DNA from: Acutalibacter sp.
Lineage (GTDB): Bacteria > Bacillota > Clostridia > Oscillospirales > Acutalibacteraceae
DNA: 64,000 bases
Assembly (NCBI GenBank): GCA_022511515.1
Contig: JAFLRP010000107.1
Location: 1 to 64,000 of the forward strand
Direction: 5' to 3'
Below, one piece after another: positions 1 through 10,370 of the stretch. Below the pieces are notes generated by a model that saw only the letters and a list, made by a program, of their open reading frames with translations, was not told where the DNA came from and made no database searches. The translations under genes and the position numbers were made by a program. The stretch's first letter is position 1. Each line of letters opens with the position of its first letter.

Positions 1-31
1 TGCCGCAGAAGGGGGAGAGGAGCAAAAAAAT

Positions 32-1189
32 ATGGAAAACAAATATCTTGGCATGACTCCGCCCTTGGGGTGGAATTCCTGGAACACCTTCACCTGGAAC
101 ATCAACGACGCCCTCATTCGGGAGACCGCCGACGCCATGGTCAGCTCCGGTCTGAAGGATGCGGGCTACGAGTACGTGGTCATCGACGACTGCTGGAGCC
201 TGAAACAGCGGGACGAAAACGGTAATCTTGTCCCCGATCCGGAGAAATTCCCCAACGGCATGAAGGCCGTGGCGGATTACGTCCACAGCAAGGGACTGAA
301 ATTCGGCATGTATTCTTGCAACGGCACCCACACCTGCGCGGGGTATCCCGGCAGCTTCGAGCACGAATTCCAGGACGCCGCCACCTTTGCCTCCTGGGGT
401 GTGGACTACCTGAAATACGACAACTGCTACAAGCCCGCCCACATGGACGGCGAGACATTGTACCGCCGGATGTCCCTTGCCCTGCGGAACTGCGGGCGGG
501 ATATCCTGTTCTCCGCCTGCAACTGGGGCCACGATGGCGTCCACAACTGGATCCAGAGCACGGGAGCTCAGTTGTTTCGCTCCACCGGCGACATTCAGGA
601 CAACTGGGAATCCATCAAGACGCTGGCGCTGTCCCAACTGGACAAGACCCAGTATTCCGGCCCCTTCTGCCACAACGACATCGATATGCTGGTGGTGGGT
701 ATGCACGGCGGCAGCAACAACGAGTACATCGGCAGCCTGGGCGGCTGTACCGACGAGGAGTACCGCACCCATTTCTCCCTGTGGGCGCTGATGAATTCCC
801 CGCTGATGATCGGCTGTGACATCCGCTCCATGAGCGATGTGACAAGGGAGACCCTGACAAACCCCGATATTCTGGCCATCAATCAGGATATCGAGTGCAG
901 AGGGCCCTATGTGCTGGGCCAATGGAACAACCCCGAAGCGGTGTTTGCCCTGGTAAAGCCCCTGTCCGACGGCTCTCTGGCCATTGGCCTGTTCAATCTG
1001 AGCGATAGAAGAAGCGAAATGTCCCTGCAGTTCTGGGATATGGGCATCACCTCCGCCGCCGGGATGGGACTGGAGCTGTACAACTGCTGGACTCACGAGA
1101 AGGAGGGCGTGTTCACCGAGCGCTGCGCCCGAGTCATCGAGCCCCACGGCTGTCAGGTGTTCCTCGGTAAGCTGGTGAAGGTGCGGTGA
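32..1189 (+). CDS. alpha-galactosidase, GH27-like
   Basis: N-terminus MTPPLGWNSWNTF, YVVIDDCW, LKYDNC motifs typical of GH27. Confidence 0.93.
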   Translation: MENKYLGMTPPLGWNSWNTFTWNINDALIRETADAMVSSGLKDAGYEYVVIDDCWSLKQRDENGNLVPDPEKFPNGMKAVADYVHSKGLKFGMYSCNGTHTCAGYPGSFEHEFQDAATFASWGVDYLKYDNCYKPAHMDGETLYRRMSLALRNCGRDILFSACNWGHDGVHNWIQSTGAQLFRSTGDIQDNWESIKTLALSQLDKTQYSGPFCHNDIDMLVVGMHGGSNNEYIGSLGGCTDEEYRTHFSLWALMNSPLMIGCDIRSMSDVTRETLTNPDILAINQDIECRGPYVLGQWNNPEAVFALVKPLSDGSLAIGLFNLSDRRSEMSLQFWDMGITSAAGMGLELYNCWTHEKEGVFTERCARVIEPHGCQVFLGKLVKVR

Positions 1190-1389
1190 GCAACTACAAG
1201 ACCTGCCGCCAGTGCGCAGCACCACTGGGTGCGGACGATATCGCCATTTACCGCAAGCTGGTATACCGGGGTGCCGAGGATTTCCTCTGTATCGACTGTC
1301 TGGCGGCGTATTTCAAATGTCCCAGAGAAGAAATCGAAAAGCGCATTCGTTACTACCGGGAAAGCGGTGAATGCACCTTGTTCCGCTAG
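1186..1389 (+). CDS. small protein with two CxxC pairs (putative zinc-binding)
   Basis: GTG start overlapping the upstream TGA (GTGA); CRQC and CIDC pairs. Confidence 0.6.
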   Translation: MSNYKTCRQCAAPLGADDIAIYRKLVYRGAEDFLCIDCLAAYFKCPREEIEKRIRYYRESGECTLFR

Positions 1390-1582
1390 AAAAACTGTAA
1401 AGCGGGAAAAGTGAAAAAATGTAACACTTTTTTAACGCTTTTCAGTTTGGAAAAAGTTGTGCTGTTTCGCCGAGTTTTTCAATATCTTCCCCCATATCTG
1501 GTGGCGCTTTTGCAATTGAAATGGAAATATGATGTGAATTATTTCGGATTTAGGTTGCAATTTCTTCCATACCGTGTTAAAC

Positions 1583-1610
1583 TGTAACCAAGATGTAACC
1601 AATTTGTAAC
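1583..1610 (+). promoter_or_regulatory. three direct repeats TGTAAC-N5-TGTAAC-N5-TGTAAC (WalR/PhoP-type response-regulator box)
   Basis: tgtaac caaga tgtaac caatt tgtaac, 11-bp period. Confidence 0.55.
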
Positions 1611-1684
1611 CGATCCGCCAAAAGGCAGCAAACAAGCGGGTTCGGAGGAACAAATCGAAAACAACTTGGGAAAGGGGCGAGACG

Positions 1685-2089
1685 ATGCGGCACGGCGTAT
1701 GGAAAGGTATTTTGACCTTTGTGCTGGTATTGGTCCTCACAGTGGGTACTGTGGCGACGCTGAGCACTGCTACTGCGGCCAAGGCGGAGACCGCAACGGC
1801 CCGGTATTCCCAAAAGGTCCGGGAAGCCCAGACTTCCACTGCTACGGAGCTTTCTGCCCCCGTTCATGAGGAGTCTCATCCTTGGATCAGCATCGGCGCG
1901 TTTGTCCTTGTGTTGGCGGTCACGGGGCTTGGCTGCACCGCCTATTTCCGTTCTCGGCGGAAGGAGCAGGAACGCAGGGCGCAGGCGGAAAAGCGCCGTG
2001 CAGAACGGCAGCGCAGAGCGGCGCAGCGCGCTGCGGAACGGCAGTACGCCTACAGGGTCACAGCGACCCCTTCTATCAGACGAATTTGA
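1685..2089 (+). CDS. membrane protein with two hydrophobic segments and a basic Arg/Ala-rich C-terminus
   Basis: ORF with signal-like N-terminus, internal TM (WISIGAFVLVLAVTGLGC), followed by a terminator. Confidence 0.6.
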   Translation: MRHGVWKGILTFVLVLVLTVGTVATLSTATAAKAETATARYSQKVREAQTSTATELSAPVHEESHPWISIGAFVLVLAVTGLGCTAYFRSRRKEQERRAQAEKRRAERQRRAAQRAAERQYAYRVTATPSIRRI

Positions 2090-2120
2090 GGAATCTTTTT
2101 CATTAGAATATCTCCTTAGC

Positions 2121-2155
2121 TGAGACCGGGTCGGGGGCAACCGACCCGGTTTCGG
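2121..2155 (+). terminator. intrinsic terminator-like hairpin
   Basis: accgggtcgg-gggcaa-ccgacccggt followed by ttt. Confidence 0.6.
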
Positions 2156-2355
2156 CTTTCTGGAAATAAATTGGCAAATATTCCCTGAAAAGCGGAAAAA
2201 TTCCCGTTTTTCCCGGTGCTAAGGCGTTCTTTTCCCGGCTTTCGCCGCGAAAATCACTTGAATACGCTGAATTCACAAGAAAATCCTTGAAATTTTCCCG
2301 GTTTCAGGGTATTATGATATTCATGGAAATTTCCCTCGAAACAGGAGGTTATCTT

Positions 2356-3939
2356 ATGAAACGGGATCGAAACAGAAAGGCGCTCCGGCTCTTGTCCCTG
2401 CTGCTGGCTTTTCTGCTGGCAGCAACCGCCCTGCCCATCCACGCCTTTGCGGCGGACACCGTAGTCTATCAGACGCCGGAAGGGGGCTTTTTGGCTCTGA
2501 ACCGGCTGAACGGCGCACTGGTAAGCGCTGTCAATATCACGGGGGATCTGGTGATTCCCAGTTCCATACAAGGCATTACGGTCATCTCCATTGCGGACGC
2601 CGCATTTTACGGCTGTGATCAGATGACCTCCGTTACCGTGCCGGCCACGGTGAAAACCATCGGCGACAGGGCCTTCGGCGCCTGTACTTCTCTGCGTACC
2701 GCCCGGCTGGGAGAAGGTCTGACCTATCTGGGAAAGGATTCTTTCCGGTACTGCTATGCGCTGGCCGATATCACCCTGCCATCCACACTGACCTCTATCG
2801 AAAGCTACACCTTCGCCTCTTGTCTGGCGCTTCATTCCATCACCATTCCCACCAGCGTCACCAGCTTGGGGAGCTATAGTTTCTATGGCTGTGTCAATCT
2901 TTCTTCCATTGTTTTGCCCGACTACATTCGGGAAATCGGAGAGTATGCTTTCGGAAATTGCACTTCTCTGAGATCCATTACCCTGCCGTCTTACCTCACA
3001 TATTTGCCCACCGCCCTGTTTTACGGCTGTACGGCTCTGTCTCAGGTAAAGCTTTCCGGCAACGTGAAGTACATCGGGAAATCCGCCTTTGGCGGCTGCG
3101 CCTCTCTGACCCAACTGGTCCTGCCGAACGGTGTGGAGAAAATCTATGAGGGCGCTTTTGACGGCTGTAAGAATCTCGTTGCCATCTCCATGCCCAGTTC
3201 CATCGACGGCATCGCCTACGACGCCTTTGACGACTGTGAAAATGTGACCTTCTATGTGGACAGAAATGGCTCCTATTCTCAGGTGTTTGCCGCCGCCAAT
3301 GGGATCCCCTTTGTGGTGGGCACGCTGGAAAATCCTGACAATCAGGGCCAGGGCGGCAACGGAAACGGCGGCGGAGGAGGGATCGGAAATTACCCGGCCA
3401 CCCCCTTTACGGACGCGCAGAATCACTGGGCCAGGGCCTACATTGAGTGGGCCTATGCCATGGGATATTTTTCGGGCACCACTGCCACCACCTTCTCGCC
3501 TGATCAGGCGGTGACAAGAGGTATGCTGGTGGCTCTGCTGTACCGCATTGAGGGCAGCCCCACAGCGGGGACCTGCAGCTTTACCGATGTGCCCTCCAAT
3601 CAATACTACGCCAAGGCCGTGGCCTGGGCGGAAAGCACCAGAGTGGTCAGCGGCACCAGTGCTACGACTTTCTCGCCGTCCCTGAGCATTACCCGGGAGC
3701 AACTGGCTGCCATGCTGTACCGCTACGCACAGCACAAGGGCAAAGACGTGTCCGCCCGGGGAGATATGAGCCAGTTTAAAGACACCTCCAGTATCAGCAG
3801 CTACGCCGGTACGGCCATTTCCTGGGCTGTGGGCGCAGGCATCATCAACGGCAAGGGCGGCGGCACGCTGGACCCCAAGGGCCGTGCCACTCGGGCCGAA
3901 ACTGCCGTGATGCTGCAGAAGTTTACGAATCTGAAATAA
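2356..3939 (+). CDS. BspA-type leucine-rich-repeat surface protein with C-terminal SLH domains
   Basis: signal peptide, repeated I..AF.GC.SL.. BspA LRR units, Gly-rich linker, SLH motifs (FTDAQNHWARAYIEWAY, ITREQLAAMLYRYA); start set at SD aggagg. Confidence 0.9.
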   Translation: MKRDRNRKALRLLSLLLAFLLAATALPIHAFAADTVVYQTPEGGFLALNRLNGALVSAVNITGDLVIPSSIQGITVISIADAAFYGCDQMTSVTVPATVKTIGDRAFGACTSLRTARLGEGLTYLGKDSFRYCYALADITLPSTLTSIESYTFASCLALHSITIPTSVTSLGSYSFYGCVNLSSIVLPDYIREIGEYAFGNCTSLRSITLPSYLTYLPTALFYGCTALSQVKLSGNVKYIGKSAFGGCASLTQLVLPNGVEKIYEGAFDGCKNLVAISMPSSIDGIAYDAFDDCENVTFYVDRNGSYSQVFAAANGIPFVVGTLENPDNQGQGGNGNGGGGGIGNYPATPFTDAQNHWARAYIEWAYAMGYFSGTTATTFSPDQAVTRGMLVALLYRIEGSPTAGTCSFTDVPSNQYYAKAVAWAESTRVVSGTSATTFSPSLSITREQLAAMLYRYAQHKGKDVSARGDMSQFKDTSSISSYAGTAISWAVGAGIINGKGGGTLDPKGRATRAETAVMLQKFTNLK

Positions 3940-4054
3940 AAAGGGCCGTTGTAAGCAGCATGGCTGCCATGCGGCCATGCTGTTCTTGCTGTTTTGATAA
4001 AAAACCAAAGCACTGTAGAAAGCCGTGGATGGACCACCGGGTTTCGTTGTGCAA

Positions 4055-4141
4055 AGACCGGCCTTACTGCAAAAAGGATGTGGCCGGGTTGCTTAGCATT
4101 ACTCCCGTGAAAACTATCTTCACGGGTAAGAAATAGGAGGT
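4055..4141 (+). promoter_or_regulatory. structured 5' leader of pot operon
   Basis: hairpins accggcc/ggccgggt and cccgtgaa/ttcacggg immediately upstream of SD aggagg. Confidence 0.4.
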
Positions 4142-4147
4142 AGAGAG

Positions 4148-5296
4148 TTGGAAAAAAGCATCATTTCGTTAAAAGACATCGCTGTTTCTTACGATGGGGA
4201 GCAGGTGCTGAAGAACTTCCATCTGGACATTCGGGATGGAGAATTTGTCACACTGCTGGGTCCCTCCGGGTGCGGAAAAACCACTGTGCTCAGGACGATC
4301 GGGGGATTCCTCACGCCGGATTCTGGCGAGGTCTTTTTTAACGGAACAAACATCACCGCGCTGCCGCCCTACAAGCGGGAGGTCAACACGATTTTTCAGA
4401 AGTATGCCTTGTTCCCCCATCTGAACGTGTACGACAATATCGCTTTCGGGATGCGGCTCAAGAAGAAAAGCGAAAAAGAGGTCAAAGAGACTGTCCACAG
4501 GATGCTCGCCATGGTGAATCTCAGCGGATATGCCCACCGGGGTATCGGCCAGCTTTCCGGCGGCCAGCAGCAGCGTGTGGCCATTGCCCGGGCGCTGGCA
4601 GTAGAACCGAAAATCCTGTTGCTGGATGAACCTCTGGGCGCACTGGACCTGAAACTCCGGAAGGACATGCAGGTGGAGCTGAAAAAGCTCCAGCAGCGGA
4701 CGGGCATTACCTTCATTTTCGTCACTCACGATCAGGAAGAAGCCCTCTCCATGTCCGATACGGTGGTGGTGATGGACGGCGGCGTGATCCAACAGATCGG
4801 CACGCCTACCGATATTTACAACGAGCCGAAAAACGCCTTTGTGGCTGATTTTATCGGAGAATCCAATATTCTGGACGGCGTTATGCTGGAGGACTATAAA
4901 GTCAAATTCGCCGGGCATGAATTCGCCTGTCTCGACAGCGGCTTCGGCACAAAGACCCCGGTAGACGTGGTCATCCGGCCGGAGGACATCGATGTGGTGG
5001 AGCCCGCCTCCACCCACATCACCGGCGAAGTGACGGCGGTGACCTTCAAGGGCGTCCACTATGAGATCATCGTGGACGTGGAGGGCTTCAAGTGGATGAT
5101 CCAGTCCACGGACTGCCGGCAGGTGGGGGACAGGATCGGTTTGTCCCTGACCCCCGACGATATCCACGTCATGGCGAAGTCGGAATATTCCGGCATGTTC
5201 GGCGATTACAGCACCTTCAGCGATGAGATGGACGAGGATATCGCCGCTACGGAAGAAGCCGCAGAGGGAGCCGAGGAGGGAGGATACAATCAATGA
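4148..5296 (+). CDS. potA: spermidine/putrescine ABC transporter ATP-binding protein
   Basis: Walker [29 protein letters not shown]-like C-terminus; operon with potBCD; TTG start. Confidence 0.92.
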   Translation: MEKSIISLKDIAVSYDGEQVLKNFHLDIRDGEFVTLLGPSGCGKTTVLRTIGGFLTPDSGEVFFNGTNITALPPYKREVNTIFQKYALFPHLNVYDNIAFGMRLKKKSEKEVKETVHRMLAMVNLSGYAHRGIGQLSGGQQQRVAIARALAVEPKILLLDEPLGALDLKLRKDMQVELKKLQQRTGITFIFVTHDQEEALSMSDTVVVMDGGVIQQIGTPTDIYNEPKNAFVADFIGESNILDGVMLEDYKVKFAGHEFACLDSGFGTKTPVDVVIRPEDIDVVEPASTHITGEVTAVTFKGVHYEIIVDVEGFKWMIQSTDCRQVGDRIGLSLTPDDIHVMAKSEYSGMFGDYSTFSDEMDEDIAATEEAAEGAEEGGYNQ

Positions 5297-6120
5297 AGCG
5301 TACCCGTACCCGGCTGCTTTCCGCCCCTTACACCGTCTGGGTGACGGTGTTTATCGTGGTCCCCATGCTGCTGGTGGTGTGGTTTGCTTTCACCGACAGG
5401 GCCGGGCAGTTCACGATGGAAAATATTCTCAGCGTGGGGCAGTATTCCAATGTATTTCTTCGTTCCATCTGGCTGGGAGCAGTGGCGACGGCGGTTTCCC
5501 TGCTGTTTGGCTATCCCCTTGCCTACATCATTTCCAGAACAAGCGTGAAGCGGCAAAGCGTCATGGTCATGCTTGTCATGCTGCCCATGTGGATGAATTT
5601 TTTGCTGCGCACCTACGCGTGGATGAGTCTGCTGGAAGATAACGGCCTAATCAACGCCTTTTTCGTCAATTTGGGCTTGCCCCGGTTTCACATGATCAAC
5701 ACGGCGGGGGCCGTGGTGCTGGGCATGGTGTACAATTACATTCCCTACATGATCTTGCCGCTGTATTCCGTTTTGACGAAGATCGACCCCAGTGTCATCG
5801 AGGCGGCTCAGGACTTGGGCGCCAGCGACCGCAAGGTGTTTTTGAAGGTCATTTTTCCCATGAGCATGCCCGGGGTGATTTCCGGCGTGACCATGGTGTT
5901 CGTGCCGGCGGTCAGTACCTTTATCATCTCCAAAATGCTGGGCGGCGGGGCAAACCTTCTGATCGGCGACCTGATCGATATGCAATTTCTGGGCAGCGCC
6001 TATAACCCCAATCTGGGCTCTGCCATTTCTCTGGTGCTGATGGTGATCATCCTGATCTGCATGGGCATCATGGATCAGTTTGACGACGGGGAAGCTGCGG
6101 GGGGAGGTGTGATGCCGTGA
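5293..6120 (+). CDS. potB: spermidine/putrescine ABC transporter permease
   Basis: EAAQDLGAS permease loop, multi-TM, 4-nt overlap with potA. Confidence 0.92.
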   Translation: MKRTRTRLLSAPYTVWVTVFIVVPMLLVVWFAFTDRAGQFTMENILSVGQYSNVFLRSIWLGAVATAVSLLFGYPLAYIISRTSVKRQSVMVMLVMLPMWMNFLLRTYAWMSLLEDNGLINAFFVNLGLPRFHMINTAGAVVLGMVYNYIPYMILPLYSVLTKIDPSVIEAAQDLGASDRKVFLKVIFPMSMPGVISGVTMVFVPAVSTFIISKMLGGGANLLIGDLIDMQFLGSAYNPNLGSAISLVLMVIILICMGIMDQFDDGEAAGGGVMP

Positions 6121-6947
6121 AAAAAGTGGTTACCAGAGCATACACGTTTCTCATGTTCCTATTTTTGTATGCGCCCATTTTGGTGCTGATCGTCTTCTCC
6201 TTCAACGACACGGACACCTCCAGCCGCACAGTGTGGAGCGGTTTTTCTCTGCGTTGGTATCAAAAGCTGTTTGAGGACAGGCTGATTCTGGAGGCGCTGC
6301 GGAATTCTCTCTTGATCGCCATCATCGCCGCCGTGGCTGCCACGGTTTTGGGTACGGTGGCGGCAGTGGGGATCAATTCCATGAAAAAGCTGCCCCGGCG
6401 TATCATGATGAATCTGACCAATTTCCCCATGGTGAACCCGGACATCGTCACCGGCGTTTCCCTGATGCTGCTGTTTGTTTTTGCCGTAGGAGTGTTCGGC
6501 GGCAGGTCTCTGGGTATGGGCTCGCTGATCGCCGCCCATATCACGTTCTGCTTACCCTATGTGATTTTGTCCGTACTGCCGAAGCTGCGGCAGATGGATT
6601 CCAATCTCTTTGAAGCGGCTCAGGACCTGGGCTGTCCGCCGGTAAAGGCCTTTTTCAAGGTGGTGCTGCCGGAGATCGCTCCCGGTATCGTCACCGGCAT
6701 GATTATGGCCTTTACCCTGTCCATCGATGATTTCGTCATCAGCTATTTCACCAGCGGCACTACTCAGACTCTGCCCATCTACATCTATTCCATGACGCGA
6801 AAGCGGGTCAGCCCGGAGATCAATGCCCTTTCTACGGTGCTGTTTGCCGTGGTGATGGTGCTGCTCGTTGTGGTGAATGTCCGGCAGGCCAAGGATAACA
6901 AAGATCCTGCCAGCCATCAGCGAAAGGAGGAGACCCCGAACTTATGA
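6117..6947 (+). CDS. potC: spermidine/putrescine ABC transporter permease
   Basis: FEAAQDLGCPPVKAFFKVVLPEIAPGI loop, multi-TM. Confidence 0.92.
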   Translation: MKKVVTRAYTFLMFLFLYAPILVLIVFSFNDTDTSSRTVWSGFSLRWYQKLFEDRLILEALRNSLLIAIIAAVAATVLGTVAAVGINSMKKLPRRIMMNLTNFPMVNPDIVTGVSLMLLFVFAVGVFGGRSLGMGSLIAAHITFCLPYVILSVLPKLRQMDSNLFEAAQDLGCPPVKAFFKVVLPEIAPGIVTGMIMAFTLSIDDFVISYFTSGTTQTLPIYIYSMTRKRVSPEINALSTVLFAVVMVLLVVVNVRQAKDNKDPASHQRKEETPNL

Positions 6948-8116
6948 AACACCTTCTTTCGCTATTGCTGGTCCTTGTTCTGGTGTTCTGCTGCAGCTCT
7001 GCCGCCTTCGCGGAAGAGCCGGATACCAGCGTGGTGCTAAACGTGTACAACTGGGGCGAATATATCGCCAACGGTACCGACGGCTCTATGGACGTGAACG
7101 CCGAATTCACCCGCCGGACAGGTATTCAGGTGAATTACACTACCTTTGACAGCAACGAATCCATGTATTCCAAGCTGGCGGGAGGCGGGGCGGACTACGA
7201 CGTCATTATCCCCTCCGACTACATGGTATCCCGGCTCTTACAGGAAAATATGCTGGCAGAGCTGAATTTCGACAACATCCCCAATTTGCAGTATATTGAC
7301 GAGCAATTCCTCGATCCGGACTACGACCCCGGCGGGAAGCATTCCGTTCCTTACACTTGGGGCGTGGTGGGGCTGTTCTACAACACGGACTACATTGAGG
7401 AGGAAATCACCGGCTGGGACGCCCTCTGGAACGTGGACTACGCCGGAAAGATCCTGATGTTTGACAATCCCCGGGATGCCTTTGCCATTGCCCAGTTCCG
7501 GTTGGGGCAGGATCTGAATACCACGGATCTGAAGGACTGGGAGGAAGCGGCGGAGCTTTTGAAGGTTCAAAAACCTCTGCTGCAGGCCTATGTCATGGAC
7601 CAGATCTTTGACAAGATGGAAAGCGGCGAAGCGTGGATCGCCCCTTATTATGCCGGTGACGCCGCTATTCTGGTGGAAAACAGCGATTCTATCGAGTTCG
7701 TTGTGCCGGAGGAGGGGACCAATTTCTTCGTGGACGCCATCTGCATTCCCATCACTTCCAGCCACAAGCGGGAGGCGGAGGAATATATCAATTTCCTGTG
7801 CGATCCGGAGATCGCCGGAGCGAACATGGACTATGTGGGCTATTCCACCCCGGAGACTGCCGCCAAGGATTACATGGACGAGGAAATCGTTGAGAGTCCC
7901 ATCCATTATCCCAGTGAGGAAGTGCTCCAAAACACCCAGGTCTTTGTGAACCTGCCGGAGGACGTGAGCAAGCACATCGACACCCTCTGGGCGGAAGTGA
8001 AGATGGGCGGCCCGGGAGAATCCGCCGTGCTGGTGGCCATCATTGTAGGCTTCTTAGCGGTTTACATTGCTATCATCCTCTATAAGCGGCACAAACGTAA
8101 GCGGGAGCTGGCGTAA
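6944..8116 (+). CDS. potD: spermidine/putrescine ABC transporter substrate-binding protein with C-terminal TM anchor
   Basis: LNVYNWGEYI, DVIIPSDYMVSRL, operon position; C-terminal VLVAIIVGFLAVYIAIILYKRHKRKRELA. Confidence 0.9.
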   Translation: MKHLLSLLLVLVLVFCCSSAAFAEEPDTSVVLNVYNWGEYIANGTDGSMDVNAEFTRRTGIQVNYTTFDSNESMYSKLAGGGADYDVIIPSDYMVSRLLQENMLAELNFDNIPNLQYIDEQFLDPDYDPGGKHSVPYTWGVVGLFYNTDYIEEEITGWDALWNVDYAGKILMFDNPRDAFAIAQFRLGQDLNTTDLKDWEEAAELLKVQKPLLQAYVMDQIFDKMESGEAWIAPYYAGDAAILVENSDSIEFVVPEEGTNFFVDAICIPITSSHKREAEEYINFLCDPEIAGANMDYVGYSTPETAAKDYMDEEIVESPIHYPSEEVLQNTQVFVNLPEDVSKHIDTLWAEVKMGGPGESAVLVAIIVGFLAVYIAIILYKRHKRKRELA

Positions 8117-8142
8117 ACTGTAAAGGCAAATAGCTTTATGGC

Positions 8143-8168
8143 AAAACCTCGGAATTTCCGGGGTTTTT
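8143..8168 (+). terminator. intrinsic terminator of pot operon
   Basis: aaaacctcggaatttccggggttttt. Confidence 0.6.
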
Positions 8169-8208
8169 CTTTTTCCCTTAGTCTCTGCTTTCGCACAGGC
8201 CAGTCTCT

Positions 8209-8243
8209 GCGCGGAAGATAGTCTTTTGGGCTATCTTCCGCGC
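8209..8243. repeat. 13-bp perfect inverted repeat (GATAGC-type hairpin module)
   Basis: gcgcggaagatag-tcttttggg-ctatcttccgcgc. Confidence 0.6.
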
Positions 8244-8585
8244 AACTATGGCACCGAAGATAGGCACACACCAGAATGCGTAGCGGGTATCACTGGAGAA
8301 AAAATCGATAAGCTGCAAAAATGCGAGAGGAACCCCTTTATTTTGAAAACTGATGGGGTGAAGAGCCACACTGGTTTTTGCATTTCTCTTACCCACTGAC
8401 ATATCTTCTAAATTCTCTCAAAATCCATAGAAAACTTCGGCGTTTCGCCCAGTGAAATTTTCGGAAAAAGTCTTGCCTTTTTCGGTGACTGTGCTAAAAT
8501 TTCCAGTGTTTTGAGGCGGTTCGGGTCCGACTTCCGTTGCCTAAAACAATTTTTGGAGTTCCTTTTTTGATAAAGGAGGAGTTTT

Positions 8586-10367
8586 ATGTTTCAAATCAAG
8601 TGGCTTTGGGCGAGAATGAAGGGCTTTCGCAAGCGCTATATTTTTGCCCTCTGCTCCACCGTGGCGCTGTCGATCCTGTCATTGGGAAACTCGGTGATCA
8701 CGGCGAACATCATGGACACGGTCTTTTCTCCCCTGCAGGCAGGCGGAGCGGTGACGGAACAGATCGTGGCCCATCTCATCACGCTGGTGGCGATCCTGAT
8801 CGGTTTTACGCTGTTCCGAACGGGATTCGGCTACCTGTCCATCATGACCTACGAGGGCTGCTCCCAAAAGCTGATCTACCAGCTCCGCCGGGACCTGTAC
8901 AAGAACATGCAGGAGCAGGATCAGGCCTTTTACAGCAGCTACCGCACCGGCGACCTGATGACCCGCCTTACCGGCGATATGGACATGATCCGTTTCATGG
9001 TGTCCTGGGTCATCCGCCAGCTCATCGACTGCGCCGTCATGTTTCTGACGGCCTCCATCACCTTCCTGGTGACGGACTGGCTGTTCGCCTTGAGCATGTT
9101 GGCAGTGACGCCCATCATTTTCGGACTGACTTATCTGTTCTCGAAAAAGGTACATCCCCTGTATGTGCAGCTCCGGGAAAAGCTTTCCCAACTGAACACC
9201 GCCGCCCAGGAGAACATTGCCGGCAACCGTGTGGTCAAGGCCTTCGCCCGGGAAGATTATGAGATCGCCCGGTTCGACGAAAAGAACAAGGACTACAAGG
9301 AGGCCAACAAAAAAGCTTCCCTCATGTGGCTGAAATTCAGCCCCTACATCGACACCCTGTCCCAGTCCCTGTCCATTGCGGTGCTGTTGGTAGGCGGCGG
9401 ATTCCTCATCAGCGGGCGTATCAGTATCGGCACCTTTACGCTCTTTAACTCCCTGACCTGGACGCTGACCGCACCCATGCGGATGCTGGGTATGCACCTG
9501 AACGACTTGCAGCGATTCTTTGCCAGCTCCGGCAAAATTATCGAGCTGTACTACGCCAAGTCCACCATTGCCAGCCGGGAGGACGCTTACCGCCCGGAGG
9601 ACAGGATCAAGGGAGAGCTGAGCTTCAAGGGCGTGGGGCTGACCCTTCACGGCTCGAAAGTGCTGAAAAACATCGACCTGGACATTCACCCCGGCGAGAC
9701 AGTGGCCATCATGGGTCCCACCGGCGCGGGAAAGACTTCTCTCATCAACCTGATTCCCCGCTTTGGCGATCCCACGGAGGGGGAAGTCACTCTGGACGGC
9801 GTGCCCATCCGCAAGTACGATTTGCAGTCGCTGCGCTCCGCCATCGGCATTGCCACTCAAGACGTGTTCCTGTTCTCCGATACGGTGGACGGCAACATCG
9901 CCTACGGCGATACCACCCTTTCCGAGGAGGAGGTCCAGCGCTACGCCAAGATGGCGGATGTGGATTTCGCCGACAAACTGCCTGAGGGCTTTGATACCAT
10001 CATCGGCGAGCGGGGCACGGGCCTTTCCGGCGGGCAGAAGCAGCGTATCGCTTTGGCCAGAGCGCTGGCAGTCCGTCCCTCGGTGCTGATTTTGGACGAC
10101 ACCACCAGCGCCGTGGATCTGGAAACGGAAAAGTACATACAGGAACAGCTTGCCAATCTGGATTTCCCCTGCACTAAGGTCATCGTGGCCCAGCGTATCT
10201 CCACCACCAAACGGGCGGATAAAGTTGTGGTTATCGAAAACGGCGAGATCACCGAAATCGGCACTCACACGGAGCTTTCTCAAAAGCCCGGTTACTATCG
10301 GGAAGTGTTCCTGCTGCAAAACGGCGATACCGAAGAATCTTTCGTGAAAGATAGGGAGGTGGAATAA
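8586..10367 (+). CDS. ABC exporter half-transporter, degenerate Walker-B catalytic residue
   Basis: GPTGAGKTS, LSGGQKQRIALARAL, LILDDTTSAVD; TM domain N-terminal. Confidence 0.92.
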   Translation: MFQIKWLWARMKGFRKRYIFALCSTVALSILSLGNSVITANIMDTVFSPLQAGGAVTEQIVAHLITLVAILIGFTLFRTGFGYLSIMTYEGCSQKLIYQLRRDLYKNMQEQDQAFYSSYRTGDLMTRLTGDMDMIRFMVSWVIRQLIDCAVMFLTASITFLVTDWLFALSMLAVTPIIFGLTYLFSKKVHPLYVQLREKLSQLNTAAQENIAGNRVVKAFAREDYEIARFDEKNKDYKEANKKASLMWLKFSPYIDTLSQSLSIAVLLVGGGFLISGRISIGTFTLFNSLTWTLTAPMRMLGMHLNDLQRFFASSGKIIELYYAKSTIASREDAYRPEDRIKGELSFKGVGLTLHGSKVLKNIDLDIHPGETVAIMGPTGAGKTSLINLIPRFGDPTEGEVTLDGVPIRKYDLQSLRSAIGIATQDVFLFSDTVDGNIAYGDTTLSEEEVQRYAKMADVDFADKLPEGFDTIIGERGTGLSGGQKQRIALARALAVRPSVLILDDTTSAVDLETEKYIQEQLANLDFPCTKVIVAQRISTTKRADKVVVIENGEITEIGTHTELSQKPGYYREVFLLQNGDTEESFVKDREVE

Positions 10368-10370
10368 GGA

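Noticed and set aside
2254-4008. 584-aa minus-strand ORF
   Set aside because: Antisense to the BspA/SLH protein; composition typical of a GC-rich shadow ORF.
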